64,000 bases of DNA from Microbacterium hatanonis (GTDB taxonomy: Bacteria > Actinomycetota > Actinomycetes > Actinomycetales > Microbacteriaceae), in contig NZ_VRSV01000001.1 of NCBI RefSeq assembly GCF_008017415.1, positions 682,001 to 746,000 of the forward strand. Direction: 5' to 3'. The notes beneath the pieces were generated by a model. The model worked only from the letters and a program-made list of their open reading frames with translations, was not told where the DNA came from and did no database searches. Position 1 is the first letter of the stretch; each line of letters starts with the position of its first letter. This document shows, one piece after another, positions 52,396 to 60,596 of this stretch. The position numbers were made by a program, and so were the translations under genes.

Positions 52396-53112
52396 TCAGT
52401 ACGAGGCGGCGTCGGTCGCGCCGGTGGGGCCGTCGCCCCGCTCGATCGCGCGGGCCTCACCCAGGATCGTCGCGGCCGCGCTCGTGCCGAGACGGGTGGC
52501 GCCGGCGTCGATCATCGCGAGGGCGGTGGTGAGGTTTCGGACGCCCCCGGACGCCTTCACCTGCACGGCGGGACCGACGCTGGCGCGCATGAGGCGCACG
52601 TGCTCGACGCTCGCACCGCCGCCGCCGAACCCGGTCGAGGTCTTCACGAAGGCGGCGCCGCCGGCCTCGGTCAGGCGGCTGCCGCGGGCGATCTGATCGT
52701 CGTCGAGGTAGGAGGTCTCGAGGATGACCTTGGCGATGCGACCCTCCGCGGCGTTCACGACGGCGCGGATGTCGTCTACGACGGCGTCGTCGAAGCCGGA
52801 GCGCAGGAATCCGATGTTCACGACCATGTCGACCTCGCTCGCGCCGTCGGCGAGGGCCTGAGCGACCTCGGCGGTCTTGGCCGCGGTGGACGTCGTGCCG
52901 TGGGGGAAGCCGATGACCGTTCCCACCGCGACGCCCGTTCCGTCGAGGCGCTTCACGGCGTAGGCGATGTCGGAGGGACGGACGCACACGCTGAACACGC
53001 CCCACTCGGCGGCGATGTCGAGCTCGGCGTCGACGTCTGCGCGGACGAGTTCGGGCTTCAGGATCGCGTGATCGATGGTGGCGGCGAGCTCGCGCTCGGA
53101 GAGGTTCGACAT
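52396..53112 (-). CDS. deoC: Deoxyribose-phosphate aldolase
   Basis: It splits 2-deoxyribose 5-phosphate to glyceraldehyde 3-phosphate and acetaldehyde in nucleoside breakdown. The 238-residue TIM barrel shows ATIDHAILKPEL near residue 11, SVCVRPSDI near 41, GTVIGFPHGTTST near 63, the Schiff-base lysine region KVILETSYL near 135 and VKASGGVRN near 186 with the second active-site Lys. No deoA, deoD or upp gene is adjacent. The -10 lies 7 nt before the ATG. Confidence 0.96.
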   Translation of the reverse strand: MSNLSERELAATIDHAILKPELVRADVDAELDIAAEWGVFSVCVRPSDIAYAVKRLDGTGVAVGTVIGFPHGTTSTAAKTAEVAQALADGASEVDMVVNIGFLRSGFDDAVVDDIRAVVNAAEGRIAKVILETSYLDDDQIARGSRLTEAGGAAFVKTSTGFGGGGASVEHVRLMRASVGPAVQVKASGGVRNLTTALAMIDAGATRLGTSAAATILGEARAIERGDGPTGATDAASY

Positions 53113-53119
53113 GCCTCCC

Positions 53120-53125
53120 AGCCTA
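53120..53125 (-). promoter_or_regulatory. -10 element TAGGCT of deoC
   Basis: On the minus strand TAGGCT, then GGGAGGC (7 nt), then ATG at 53112: leaderless or a one-base leader. Confidence 0.5.
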
Positions 53126-54484
53126 CGCGCGAGCGGTGTTGCGGATGCCGAGGAACGACACCACGCCCCCGATCGCGAGGAGGGCCGCGGTGACGACAGC
53201 GGCGCGGTGGAAGCCGCCGAGGTCGATCGATCCGCCCACGATCAGCGCGACCATCGCGACGGCGATGAGCCCGGCGACCCGCGAGACCGCGTTGTTGACG
53301 GCCGAGGCGATGCCCGACCGGCTGGTGTCGATCGCCCCGAGGATCGCCGAGGTGAGCGGCGAGACCGTGAGCGTCAGCCCGAAGCCGAACACGATGATGC
53401 CGGGGAGCACCTGCCACCAGTAGTCGAAGTCCTCGCCGATCGACAGGAGGAGGAGGGAGCCGCCCGCGGCGAGGATCGGACCGACCGTCATGAACAGGCG
53501 GGGCCCCCACTTGCCCGCGAGAGCGCCGACGCGCGAGCTGAACAGGATCATCAGCACCGTCGCGGGCAGCGATGCCAGCCCCGCGAGGGTTGCCGGGAGC
53601 CCGGCGCCCTGCTGCAGATACACGCCGAGGACGAAGCCGTTGAGCGACAGCGCCCCGTAGATGAACGCGGTCGCGACGTTGCCGGTCCAGAAATTGCGGG
53701 CGCGGAAGAGGTCGAGGGGCATCATCGGATCGCGAGCGAAGCGTTGCCGCAGAAGGAACGCGGCGAACGAGAGCAGGCCGATCGTCATCGAGCCCCAGAT
53801 GACCGGAGAGGTCCACCCGAGCGCGGACTGCTCGATGAGCGCGAACACGGAGCCGCCGAGTCCGACGGTGCAGAGGATCGCTCCCAGGTAGTCCACCCGG
53901 GCGCCCTCGCGGCGGTGGTCGGGGTGACCGAGCCTCACCAGCAGGAACAGTGTGAGGGCGATGGGGAGCACATTGATGAAGAAGACCAGGCGCCACGAGA
54001 GCAGGTCGACGAAGAGTCCGCCCACGAGCGGGCCGGCGATCATCGCGCCGGTCGTCGCCGCCGTCCATACCCCGATCGCCCTCGCCTGCGCCGGGCCGCG
54101 GAAGTTCGCCGTGATGAGTGCGAGGGAACTGGGCACGAGGAGCGCCCCCGCAACGCCCTGGAGGGCTCGCATGACGATGAGGAATTCCGAGGTGGGAGCG
54201 GCTCCGATCGCGATCGAGGTCACCGCGAATCCGATCAGCCCGATGCGCAGCACGACGAGGCGGCCGAGCACATCGCTCAGCGACCCCGCGACGAGGATCA
54301 GCGCCCCGAGCGTGATCAGGTAGGCGTCGACGACCCATTGCTGTGTGGTGAGGCCGCCGCCCAGGTCGCGGGAGATGGCCGGCAGCGCCACGGTCACCAC
54401 CGTGCCGTCGAGGAACGAGACGAACGACGACAGGATCGCGATCGTCAGCACCATCCGCTGATCGCGGGTCATCTGCTCGGCCAT
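53123..54484 (-). CDS. MFS drug-exporter-like transporter (DHA2 type)
   Basis: A 453-residue transporter with 12 to 14 helices. Motif A-like GSLSDVLGRLVVLRIGL lies near residues 66-82 and motif C-like AGPLVGGLFVDLLSWRLVFFIN near 144-165, both typical of proton-driven multidrug exporters. The N-terminal FVSFLDGTVVTVALPAI is the DHA2 helix-1 signature with its conserved Asp. The stop lies 11 bases beyond the deoC start. It is divergent from copA with a CsoR-type operator between, so it may be copper-responsive (inference). ATG at 54484 has a -10 exactly 6 nt upstream. Confidence 0.88.
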   Translation of the reverse strand: MAEQMTRDQRMVLTIAILSSFVSFLDGTVVTVALPAISRDLGGGLTTQQWVVDAYLITLGALILVAGSLSDVLGRLVVLRIGLIGFAVTSIAIGAAPTSEFLIVMRALQGVAGALLVPSSLALITANFRGPAQARAIGVWTAATTGAMIAGPLVGGLFVDLLSWRLVFFINVLPIALTLFLLVRLGHPDHRREGARVDYLGAILCTVGLGGSVFALIEQSALGWTSPVIWGSMTIGLLSFAAFLLRQRFARDPMMPLDLFRARNFWTGNVATAFIYGALSLNGFVLGVYLQQGAGLPATLAGLASLPATVLMILFSSRVGALAGKWGPRLFMTVGPILAAGGSLLLLSIGEDFDYWWQVLPGIIVFGFGLTLTVSPLTSAILGAIDTSRSGIASAVNNAVSRVAGLIAVAMVALIVGGSIDLGGFHRAAVVTAALLAIGGVVSFLGIRNTARA

Positions 54485-54490
54485 CTGCTC

Positions 54491-54496
54491 ACTGTA
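54491..54496 (-). promoter_or_regulatory. -10 element TACAGT of the MFS gene (leaderless type)
   Basis: On the minus strand TACAGT ends exactly 6 nt before the ATG at 54484; the CsoR-type box begins 26 bases further upstream. Confidence 0.5.
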
Positions 54497-54521
54497 CGAC
54501 CGTGCGCGCACCGAGACAGGA

Positions 54522-54538
54522 ATACCCCAGGGGGGTAT
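54522..54538. promoter_or_regulatory. CsoR-type copper operator
   Basis: ATACCCC-AGG-GGGGTAT, a perfect 7 bp inverted repeat with a 3 base centre. This is the known G-tract/TA pattern of CsoR-family operators upstream of copper export genes. It overlaps the likely copA promoter (TATCGT, 54536-54541) and lies about where the -35 of the MFS gene should be. Confidence 0.85.
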
Positions 54539-54569
54539 CGTGGTTCTTGACGTGGACGAAGGAGGCGTG

Positions 54570-56855
54570 ATGGACCAGCACGACCCGAACGGACGACGCA
54601 CGGCGGTCCTCGATATCGAGGGCATGACCTGTGCGAGCTGCGTGGCACGCGTGGAGAAGCGGCTGCGCGCCGTGGACGGCGTGGATGCGGCGGTCAACCT
54701 CGCCACGGAGTCGGCGCGCGTGACGTTCCCCGACGACCTCGATGCCGACGCGCTCGTTGCGGCGGTCCGCGGCGCCGGGTACGACGCGCGGGTGCGGCGC
54801 GATGAGAGGGCGGCGCACGCAGCATCCGCCCCCGACCACTCCCACGGCGCCGAAGGACACGGCGCCGAAGGCCACGTGCACGACACCGAGGACCGCCCGG
54901 GGGCGACGTCGCTGCGCACCCGGCTGATCGTGAGCGCCGTCCTGGGCCTCCCGGTCGTGGTGCTCGGCATGGTTCCCGCGCTGCAGTTCGCCGGCTGGCA
55001 GTGGGTCTCGTTCGTGCTCGTCACCCCGATCCTGTTCTGGGGCGGCTGGCCCTTCCACCGCGCGACGGTGGCGAACGCCCGCCACGGCGCGGCGACGATG
55101 GACACCCTGATCACGCTGGGCACGGTGGCCGCGTACCTCTGGAGCACGTGGGCGCTCTTCTTCGGCAACGCCGGCGAGCTGGGCCTGCGGCACGATGTCG
55201 TGCTCTTCGGGCCGGTGCACGATGCCACCGCGCTCGTCTACTTCGAGGTCGTCGCCGCGGTGACCGTCTTCCTCCTCCTCGGCCGTTTCGTCGAGCAGCG
55301 CGCGACCCGACGCGCCGGGTCCGCCCTGAGGTCGCTCCTCGAGCTCGGCGCGAAGACCGTCGAGCTCCCCGACGGCACGACCGTGCCCATCGAGCACCTC
55401 GCCGCGGACGATCTCTTCGTCGTGCGCCCCGGCGGAACGATCGCCGCCGACGGCACGGTCATGGAGGGAACGGCCTCGGTCGACGAGAGCATGCTCACCG
55501 GCGAGTCCGTGCCGGTCGACGTCGTCCCCGGCGATGCGGTCACGGGCGGCACGATCTCTGCGGACGGCCGTCTCGTCGTGCGAGCGACATCGGTCGGCAG
55601 CGAGAGCCGCCTCGCGCGGATCGCTCGGCTCGTGGAAGACGCCCAGCTCGGCAAGAGCCGAGTGCAGCGCCTCGCCGATCGCGTGTCGGCGATCTTCGTG
55701 CCGATCGTGATCGTGCTGGCCGTCGCAACACTGGGCGTGTGGATGCTGGCGGGCCAGCCCCTCTCCGCCGGCTTCACCGCCGCGGTCGCCGTGCTCATCA
55801 TCGCCTGCCCCTGTGCGCTGGGCCTGGCGACGCCGATCGCCGTGCTCGTCGGCACGGGTCGCGCCGCGCAGCTGGGGATCCTCGTCACCGGTCCCGAGGC
55901 CCTCGAATCGGCCGAGAAGATCGACACGGTCGTGCTCGACAAGACCGGCACCCTCACCGAGGGGCGCATGACGGTGGCCTCGGTCGTGACTGACGAAGCG
56001 ACCGATGCCGCCCAGGCGCTCGCGCTCGTCGCGGCCGTCGAACGCGGCTCCGAGCACCCCGTCGCCCGGGCGATCGTCGCCGCGGCGGGCGACGGCCCGG
56101 TGGCCGACGACGTGCGCTCGCTCGCGGGTCGCGGTGTCATCGGCACGGTCGATGGCGTGGCCGTCTTCGCCGGGCGCCCGGCCTTCGCGGCGGAGCAGGG
56201 CGCGGAGCTCTCCCCGACGCTCGCCGACGCGGTCGCCGCGGGTGAGCGCCGGGGAACCGTGGTGGTCGCCGGCTGGGCCCTCGGCGAGGAGCGCCCGCGG
56301 GTGCGCGCCGTCTTCGAGATCGCCGACACGGTGCGTGCGGAGAGCGCCGGGGCGGTCGCCGACCTGCGCGGCCTGGGCCTCGACGTCGTGCTGCTCACCG
56401 GCGACAACGCCGGGGTGGCCGAGGCGGTTGCCCAGGAACTGGGCATCGGCACCGTGCGCGCGGGGGTGCTCCCGGAGGGCAAGCTCGCCGAGATCGAGCG
56501 TCTGCAGGCCGAGGGCCGCGTCGTCGCGATGGTCGGCGACGGCGTGAACGACGCGGCGGCCCTCGCCGCCGCCGACCTGGGGATAGCGATGGGCGGGGGA
56601 GCGGATGCGGCGATGCACGCCGGTGACGTGACGCTCGTCCGCAGCGACCCGCGCGCGATCGTCACCGCCGTGCGGCTCAGTCGCCGCACGATGGGGGTCA
56701 TCCGCGGCAATCTGTTCTGGGCCTTCGCGTACAACGTCGCAGCGCTCCCGCTGGCGGCGCTGGGACTGCTCAACCCCATGCTCGCGGGGGCGGCGATGGC
56801 GTTCTCGAGCGTGTTCGTCGTGCTCAACAGCCTTCGTCTGCGACGCGCCCGGTGA
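54570..56855 (+). CDS. copA: Copper-exporting P1B-type ATPase
   Basis: A 761-residue pump moving Cu(I) out of the cell. An N-terminal heavy-metal domain has GMTCASC near residues 18-24. A His-rich linker (HSHGAEGHGAEGHVH) lies near 84-104. Eight membrane helices include the CPC motif (IACPCALGLATP) near 411-414. TGES, DKTGT (phosphorylated Asp near 457), SEHPVA and GDGVNDAAAL are all intact. ATG at 54570 has AGGAGG 4 bases upstream and is preferred to GTG at 54540, which would abut the operator. The CsoR gene and a CopZ chaperone are not in the window. Confidence 0.95.
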   Translation: MDQHDPNGRRTAVLDIEGMTCASCVARVEKRLRAVDGVDAAVNLATESARVTFPDDLDADALVAAVRGAGYDARVRRDERAAHAASAPDHSHGAEGHGAEGHVHDTEDRPGATSLRTRLIVSAVLGLPVVVLGMVPALQFAGWQWVSFVLVTPILFWGGWPFHRATVANARHGAATMDTLITLGTVAAYLWSTWALFFGNAGELGLRHDVVLFGPVHDATALVYFEVVAAVTVFLLLGRFVEQRATRRAGSALRSLLELGAKTVELPDGTTVPIEHLAADDLFVVRPGGTIAADGTVMEGTASVDESMLTGESVPVDVVPGDAVTGGTISADGRLVVRATSVGSESRLARIARLVEDAQLGKSRVQRLADRVSAIFVPIVIVLAVATLGVWMLAGQPLSAGFTAAVAVLIIACPCALGLATPIAVLVGTGRAAQLGILVTGPEALESAEKIDTVVLDKTGTLTEGRMTVASVVTDEATDAAQALALVAAVERGSEHPVARAIVAAAGDGPVADDVRSLAGRGVIGTVDGVAVFAGRPAFAAEQGAELSPTLADAVAAGERRGTVVVAGWALGEERPRVRAVFEIADTVRAESAGAVADLRGLGLDVVLLTGDNAGVAEAVAQELGIGTVRAGVLPEGKLAEIERLQAEGRVVAMVGDGVNDAAALAAADLGIAMGGGADAAMHAGDVTLVRSDPRAIVTAVRLSRRTMGVIRGNLFWAFAYNVAALPLAALGLLNPMLAGAAMAFSSVFVVLNSLRLRRAR

Positions 56856-56860
56856 CACGA

Positions 56861-56908
56861 CCCGGGGGCGCCGCGGTCATCTCCTGAGTGCGCGCGGCGC
56901 CTCCCGGG
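56861..56908 (+). terminator. Terminator after copA
   Basis: A 15 bp GC stem (56861-56875 with 56893-56908, one bulged base) begins 6 bases after the copA stop. Confidence 0.75.
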
Positions 56909-56961
56909 CCCCCGTGGGCGGCGTCCGCGCCGTGGGGGAGTGAGGTATCGGCGCCAGACGC

Positions 56962-56967
56962 TAGACT
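56962..56967 (+). promoter_or_regulatory. Possible -10 element TAGACT of the helicase gene
   Basis: TAGACT would give a leader of about 180 bases before the ATG at 57154, unlike the leaderless genes around it. Nothing else was recognised in 56909-57153 apart from short GC palindromes; the whole gene-free stretch 56856-57153 is 298 bases. Confidence 0.4.
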
Positions 56968-57153
56968 GGAGGTCGGGGACCACTCGCGGGAATGTGCCGC
57001 ACTCGCCGGAACGAATCGGCCAGGACGCCGATCCGCGTCCGTTCGACGGTCCCTCCCCGCGTGCGTGACGGCTGACCGCCCCCGCGGGATCGTAGACAAC
57101 ACCGGCTCGACCGGTCATCGCCGGGTCATCCGGCTGACACGCTCAGGAGGAGC

Positions 57154-59313
57154 ATGCCGACCACGGCACCCGCCGCGCAGAACAACTCGTCGCGGCGCAG
57201 AAAGACTTCCGCGGCACGCCGCGACGACGAAGCACCCCTCATCCCGATCCTCGCGCGCAAGGTGCGCGAGGTCGAGGCCAAGGCGCAACGGGGCAAGCTC
57301 GGACCGACCAATCGCGTCAAGTTCCAGGTGATCGCGTTCCTGGTGCGTGAAGAGCGCGCGCGGGTGAAGGCCGAGGCCGAGCTCGACGCCGGTGCCCGCG
57401 CCGAGCTGCTGAAGCGTCTCGACGGGGTGGCGACCATCCTCGCCAAGACCGCCGCGCGCGACACGTCGCTCATCCAACTGCTCGAGGTCGACCAGGCGAC
57501 GTCGCCGGTGGCGCGCCGCATGCGCCGCGACTGGCTCATCGAGTCGGGCGCCGAGCTGCCGCCGGACGAGCTCATCATCACCGACGTCGCCCCGGTCTCG
57601 CAGCCGGTCGTGCCGGCGGCGCTCGCCGAGCGCCAGGTCGTGCCGCCCGCGATCGAGTCGCGCCAGATGGCGAACCCCTTCCTCGCACCCGACCTGACCG
57701 CGGCCGCGCCCCAGAGCGCGCCCCGCCGGCGACTGGACGGATGGGAGCTCATGGGTCCGCTGTTCAAGGCCTTCGAGACCGGGGCAGGCGGATCCGCAGC
57801 ATCCATGGATCTCCCCGAGGTGCCCGAGTTCGACCGGCTGTCGCCCAAGGGCCTCGAGGTCATGGCGCACCAGTCCCGTTTCCTCGAGTCGGTCCGCGAG
57901 GGCCACCGCAGTTTCCTCCTCGCCGACGAGCCCGGCCTCGGCAAGACCGCTCAGTCGGTGCTCGCCGCGTCGGTGGCGGGCGCCTATCCGCTGCTGGTCG
58001 TCGTGCCCAACGTCGTGAAGATGAACTGGCTGCGCGAGGTCGGCCGATGGACTCCGCAGCGACGGGCCACCGTCGTCAGCGGCGACGGTCGTGACGTCGA
58101 CGCCTTCGCCGACGTCTTCATCGTCAACTACGAGATCCTCGATCGACACCTGTCGTGGCTCGGCTCGATCGGCCTCAAGGGCATGGTCGTCGACGAGGCC
58201 CACTTCATCAAGAACCTCACCTCGCAGCGCTCGCAGAACGTGCTGGCGCTCGCCGGGCGCATCCGCGAGCAGGTGCGCGATCCGCTGATGCTCGCTCTCA
58301 CGGGTACGCCGCTGATCAACGACGTCGAGGACTTCGACGCCATCTGGCGCTTCCTCGGCTGGACGCTGGGCGAGAAGCCCGGCGCCGAGCTGATGGACAA
58401 GCTCGAGTCGACCGGCCTCACCCCGGCCGACAAGGCGTTCTATCCTGAGGCACGCGAGGCCGTCATCTCGATGGGCATCGTCCGCCGCAAGAAGAAGGAC
58501 GTCGCGGCCGACCTGCCCGACAAGCTCATCGCCGACCTCCCGGTCGAGCTCGACGACGAATTCGGTCGATCGGTGCGCCAGGCCGAGCGCGAGCTCGGCG
58601 AACGGCTCGCCGCGCGGTACCGCCGCATCCTCGAGGCTCGCGGCGACCGCGGCCTCGCGCCCGGCGAGATCGACGACGACATCGTGCGCCTCGTCGCGCA
58701 CAACGAGCTCGAGGAGTCGAAGGCCGCGGGCACGGGCTCCGAGAACGTCTTCACGATGGTGCGCAAGATCGGGCAGGCCAAGGCCCACCTCGCCGCCGAT
58801 TACGCGGTGCAGCTGCAGCGCTCCGTCGGCAAGGTGGTTTTCTTCGCCAAGCACATCGACGTGATGGATGCTGCGGAGTCCCACTTCGCCGCGTCGGGTC
58901 TTCGCACCGTCTCCATCCGCGGAGACCAGACGACACCCGCGCGACAGCTCGCGATCGACGCGTTCAACAACGACCCGGGCGTCGGGATCGCGGTGTGCTC
59001 CCTCACCGCCGCCGGCGTGGGGCTGAACATGCAGGCCGCGTCCAACGTCGTGCTCGCCGAGCTGAGCTGGACCGCTGCCGAGCAGACGCAGGCCATCGAC
59101 CGCGTGCACCGCATCGGGCAGGAAGAGCCCGTGACCGCCTGGCGGATCATCGCGGCTCACACGATCGACACGAAGATCGCCGAGCTCATCGACTCCAAGC
59201 AGGGTCTGGCCGCCCGCGCCCTCGACGGCGAAGCGGTCGATCCGGGATCGAGCGACTCGGTGCAGCTGAGCGCGCTCATGCACGTGCTGCGACGCACTCT
59301 CGGCGGCGAATGA
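57154..59313 (+). CDS. SNF2-family DEAD/DEAH helicase
   Basis: A 719-residue ATP-dependent nucleic acid translocase. An N-terminal part of about 230 residues (basic start, helical middle, Pro/Ala linker) precedes the helicase core. The core has Walker A DEPGLGKTAQ near 257-266, motif Ia-Ib, Walker B MVVDEAHFIKN near 345-355 and LTGTP near 387. A C-terminal lobe with VGLNMQAASNVVLAELSW and QAIDRVHRIGQ (motif VI, near 645-656) completes it. This is the SMARCAL1/HepA-like branch acting on DNA. No nuclease or methylase partner is nearby. ATG has AGGAGG 5 bases upstream. Confidence 0.9.
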   Translation: MPTTAPAAQNNSSRRRKTSAARRDDEAPLIPILARKVREVEAKAQRGKLGPTNRVKFQVIAFLVREERARVKAEAELDAGARAELLKRLDGVATILAKTAARDTSLIQLLEVDQATSPVARRMRRDWLIESGAELPPDELIITDVAPVSQPVVPAALAERQVVPPAIESRQMANPFLAPDLTAAAPQSAPRRRLDGWELMGPLFKAFETGAGGSAASMDLPEVPEFDRLSPKGLEVMAHQSRFLESVREGHRSFLLADEPGLGKTAQSVLAASVAGAYPLLVVVPNVVKMNWLREVGRWTPQRRATVVSGDGRDVDAFADVFIVNYEILDRHLSWLGSIGLKGMVVDEAHFIKNLTSQRSQNVLALAGRIREQVRDPLMLALTGTPLINDVEDFDAIWRFLGWTLGEKPGAELMDKLESTGLTPADKAFYPEAREAVISMGIVRRKKKDVAADLPDKLIADLPVELDDEFGRSVRQAERELGERLAARYRRILEARGDRGLAPGEIDDDIVRLVAHNELEESKAAGTGSENVFTMVRKIGQAKAHLAADYAVQLQRSVGKVVFFAKHIDVMDAAESHFAASGLRTVSIRGDQTTPARQLAIDAFNNDPGVGIAVCSLTAAGVGLNMQAASNVVLAELSWTAAEQTQAIDRVHRIGQEEPVTAWRIIAAHTIDTKIAELIDSKQGLAARALDGEAVDPGSSDSVQLSALMHVLRRTLGGE

Positions 59314-59314
59314 T

Positions 59315-59351
59315 GCGAGTGCGGCGGCGGGAGACCGGCCGCCGCACTCGC
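59315..59351 (+). terminator. Terminator after the helicase gene
   Basis: A perfect 14 bp stem (59315-59328 with 59338-59351) begins directly after the helicase stop. Confidence 0.8.
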
Positions 59352-59391
59352 CCACGCGCCCGTCGAGTGGCTGACGCATCGCCTCCGACGC

Positions 59392-59397
59392 TAGGGT
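59392..59397 (+). promoter_or_regulatory. Possible -10 element TAGGGT of pfkA
   Basis: TAGGGT would start the mRNA near 59404, giving a leader of about 46 bases that contains the GAGGA ribosome binding site of pfkA. Confidence 0.5.
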
Positions 59398-59449
59398 CGG
59401 TGTGGCAACGTCGCCGGCTCTCCCACCCGACACAGCGAGGACCACAGCT

Positions 59450-60478
59450 ATGAAGATCGGCATCCTGACGAGCGGCGGCGACTGCCCCGGTCTCAACGCC
59501 GTCATCCGCGGAATCGTGCTCAAGGGCACGACGAACTACGACATCGAGTTCGTAGGCATCCGAGACGGTTGGCGCGGCGTCGTGGACGCCGACTTCTTCC
59601 CGCTCACCCGTCACGAGGTGAAGGGCCTGTCCAAGGTCGGCGGCACCATCCTCGGCACGAGCCGCACCAACCCCTACGAGGGGGTGCGCGGCGGCGCCGA
59701 GAACATCGCCAAGACCCTGTACGGCCACCGCATCGACGGCATCGTCGCGATCGGCGGCGAGGGGACGCTCGCCGCCGCCGACCGCCTGTCGAAGGACGGG
59801 ATCAACGTCATCGGCGTGCCGAAGACGATCGACAACGACCTGCGTGCGACCGATTACTCGTTCGGTTTCGACACCGCGGTCAACATCGCCACCGACGCGA
59901 TGGACCGTCTGCGCACGACCGGCGACTCCCACCAGCGCTGCATGGTCGCCGAGGTCATGGGCCGCCACGTCGGCTGGATCGCCCTGCACGCGGGGATCGC
60001 CGCGGGCGCCCACGTCATCTGCATCCCCGAGGTGCCGCTGTCGCTCGACGAGATCGTCGACCAGGTCACGCGGGCACACGACCGCGGTCGCGCGCCGCTC
60101 ATCGTCGTGTCGGAGGGTTTCACGCTCAAGGGCATGAACGAGGCGTTCAGCGACAAGGGCCTCGACGCATTCAACCGCCCCCGCCTCGGCGGGATCAGCG
60201 AGGTGCTCGCCCCCGAGATCGAGCGGATCACCGGCATCGAGACCCGCTCGACGGTTCTCGGCCACATCCAGCGCGGCGGGTCGCCCTCGGGCTTCGACCG
60301 CGTGCTCGCGACGCGTCTCGGGCTCCACGCCGCCGACGCCCTGTTCGAGCAAGACTGGGGTCAGATGGTGGCCATGCGCGGCACCGACATCGTGCGCGTG
60401 CCGTTCGCCGACGCGCTCGGCGAGCTGAACACCGTGCCGCTCTACCGCTACGAAGAGGCCGCGGCGCTCTTCGGCTGA
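59450..60478 (+). CDS. pfkA: 6-phosphofructokinase
   Basis: It phosphorylates fructose 6-phosphate to fructose 1,6-bisphosphate. The 342-residue protein has TSGGDCPGLNAVIRG near 8-22, IGGEGTLAAA near 101-110, PKTIDND near 124-130 with catalytic Asp, MGRHVGWIALHAGIA near 171 and GHIQRGGSPSGFDR near 279. Gly105 matches ATP-dependent enzymes while Lys125 is the residue typical of pyrophosphate-dependent ones; this mix is known in actinobacterial PFKs and ATP use is likely. ATG at 59450 has GAGGA upstream; an in-frame GTG at 59402 lies before the expected mRNA start. Confidence 0.95.
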   Translation: MKIGILTSGGDCPGLNAVIRGIVLKGTTNYDIEFVGIRDGWRGVVDADFFPLTRHEVKGLSKVGGTILGTSRTNPYEGVRGGAENIAKTLYGHRIDGIVAIGGEGTLAAADRLSKDGINVIGVPKTIDNDLRATDYSFGFDTAVNIATDAMDRLRTTGDSHQRCMVAEVMGRHVGWIALHAGIAAGAHVICIPEVPLSLDEIVDQVTRAHDRGRAPLIVVSEGFTLKGMNEAFSDKGLDAFNRPRLGGISEVLAPEIERITGIETRSTVLGHIQRGGSPSGFDRVLATRLGLHAADALFEQDWGQMVAMRGTDIVRVPFADALGELNTVPLYRYEEAAALFG

Positions 60479-60496
60479 TCCCTCGCGGTCGCCGGC

Positions 60497-60561
60497 GTAG
60501 GACAAGAGTCCGGCGTAGGACGATCCGATCGAGATCGTCCTACGCCGGGCTCTTCTCCTAC
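60497..60561. terminator. Very long palindrome between pfkA and the S9 peptidase gene
   Basis: Arms of 28 bases (60497-60524 with 60534-60561) match at 26 positions. The word CCGGCGTAGGAC is repeated directly within the left side (60492-60503 and 60510-60521) and appears inverted on the right. It most likely terminates both convergent transcripts. Confidence 0.75.
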
Positions 60562-60596
60562 CTACGAGACCGGGTGCGGGGCGCCGGTCGCCGCGG

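Noticed and set aside
54485..56855. csoR or copZ gene next to copA
   Set aside because: The operator is present, but no short CsoR-like or CopZ-like frame was found on either strand between deoC and the helicase gene.
54489..56858. 789-codon open frame antisense to copA
   Set aside because: Shadow of copA. The real minus-strand gene in this area (MFS) starts at 54484.
59402..59449. Leaderless GTG start for pfkA at 59402
   Set aside because: The hexamer TAGGGT is only 4 nt before this GTG, the added 16 residues are unlike PFK N-termini, and the ATG at 59450 has a ribosome binding site.
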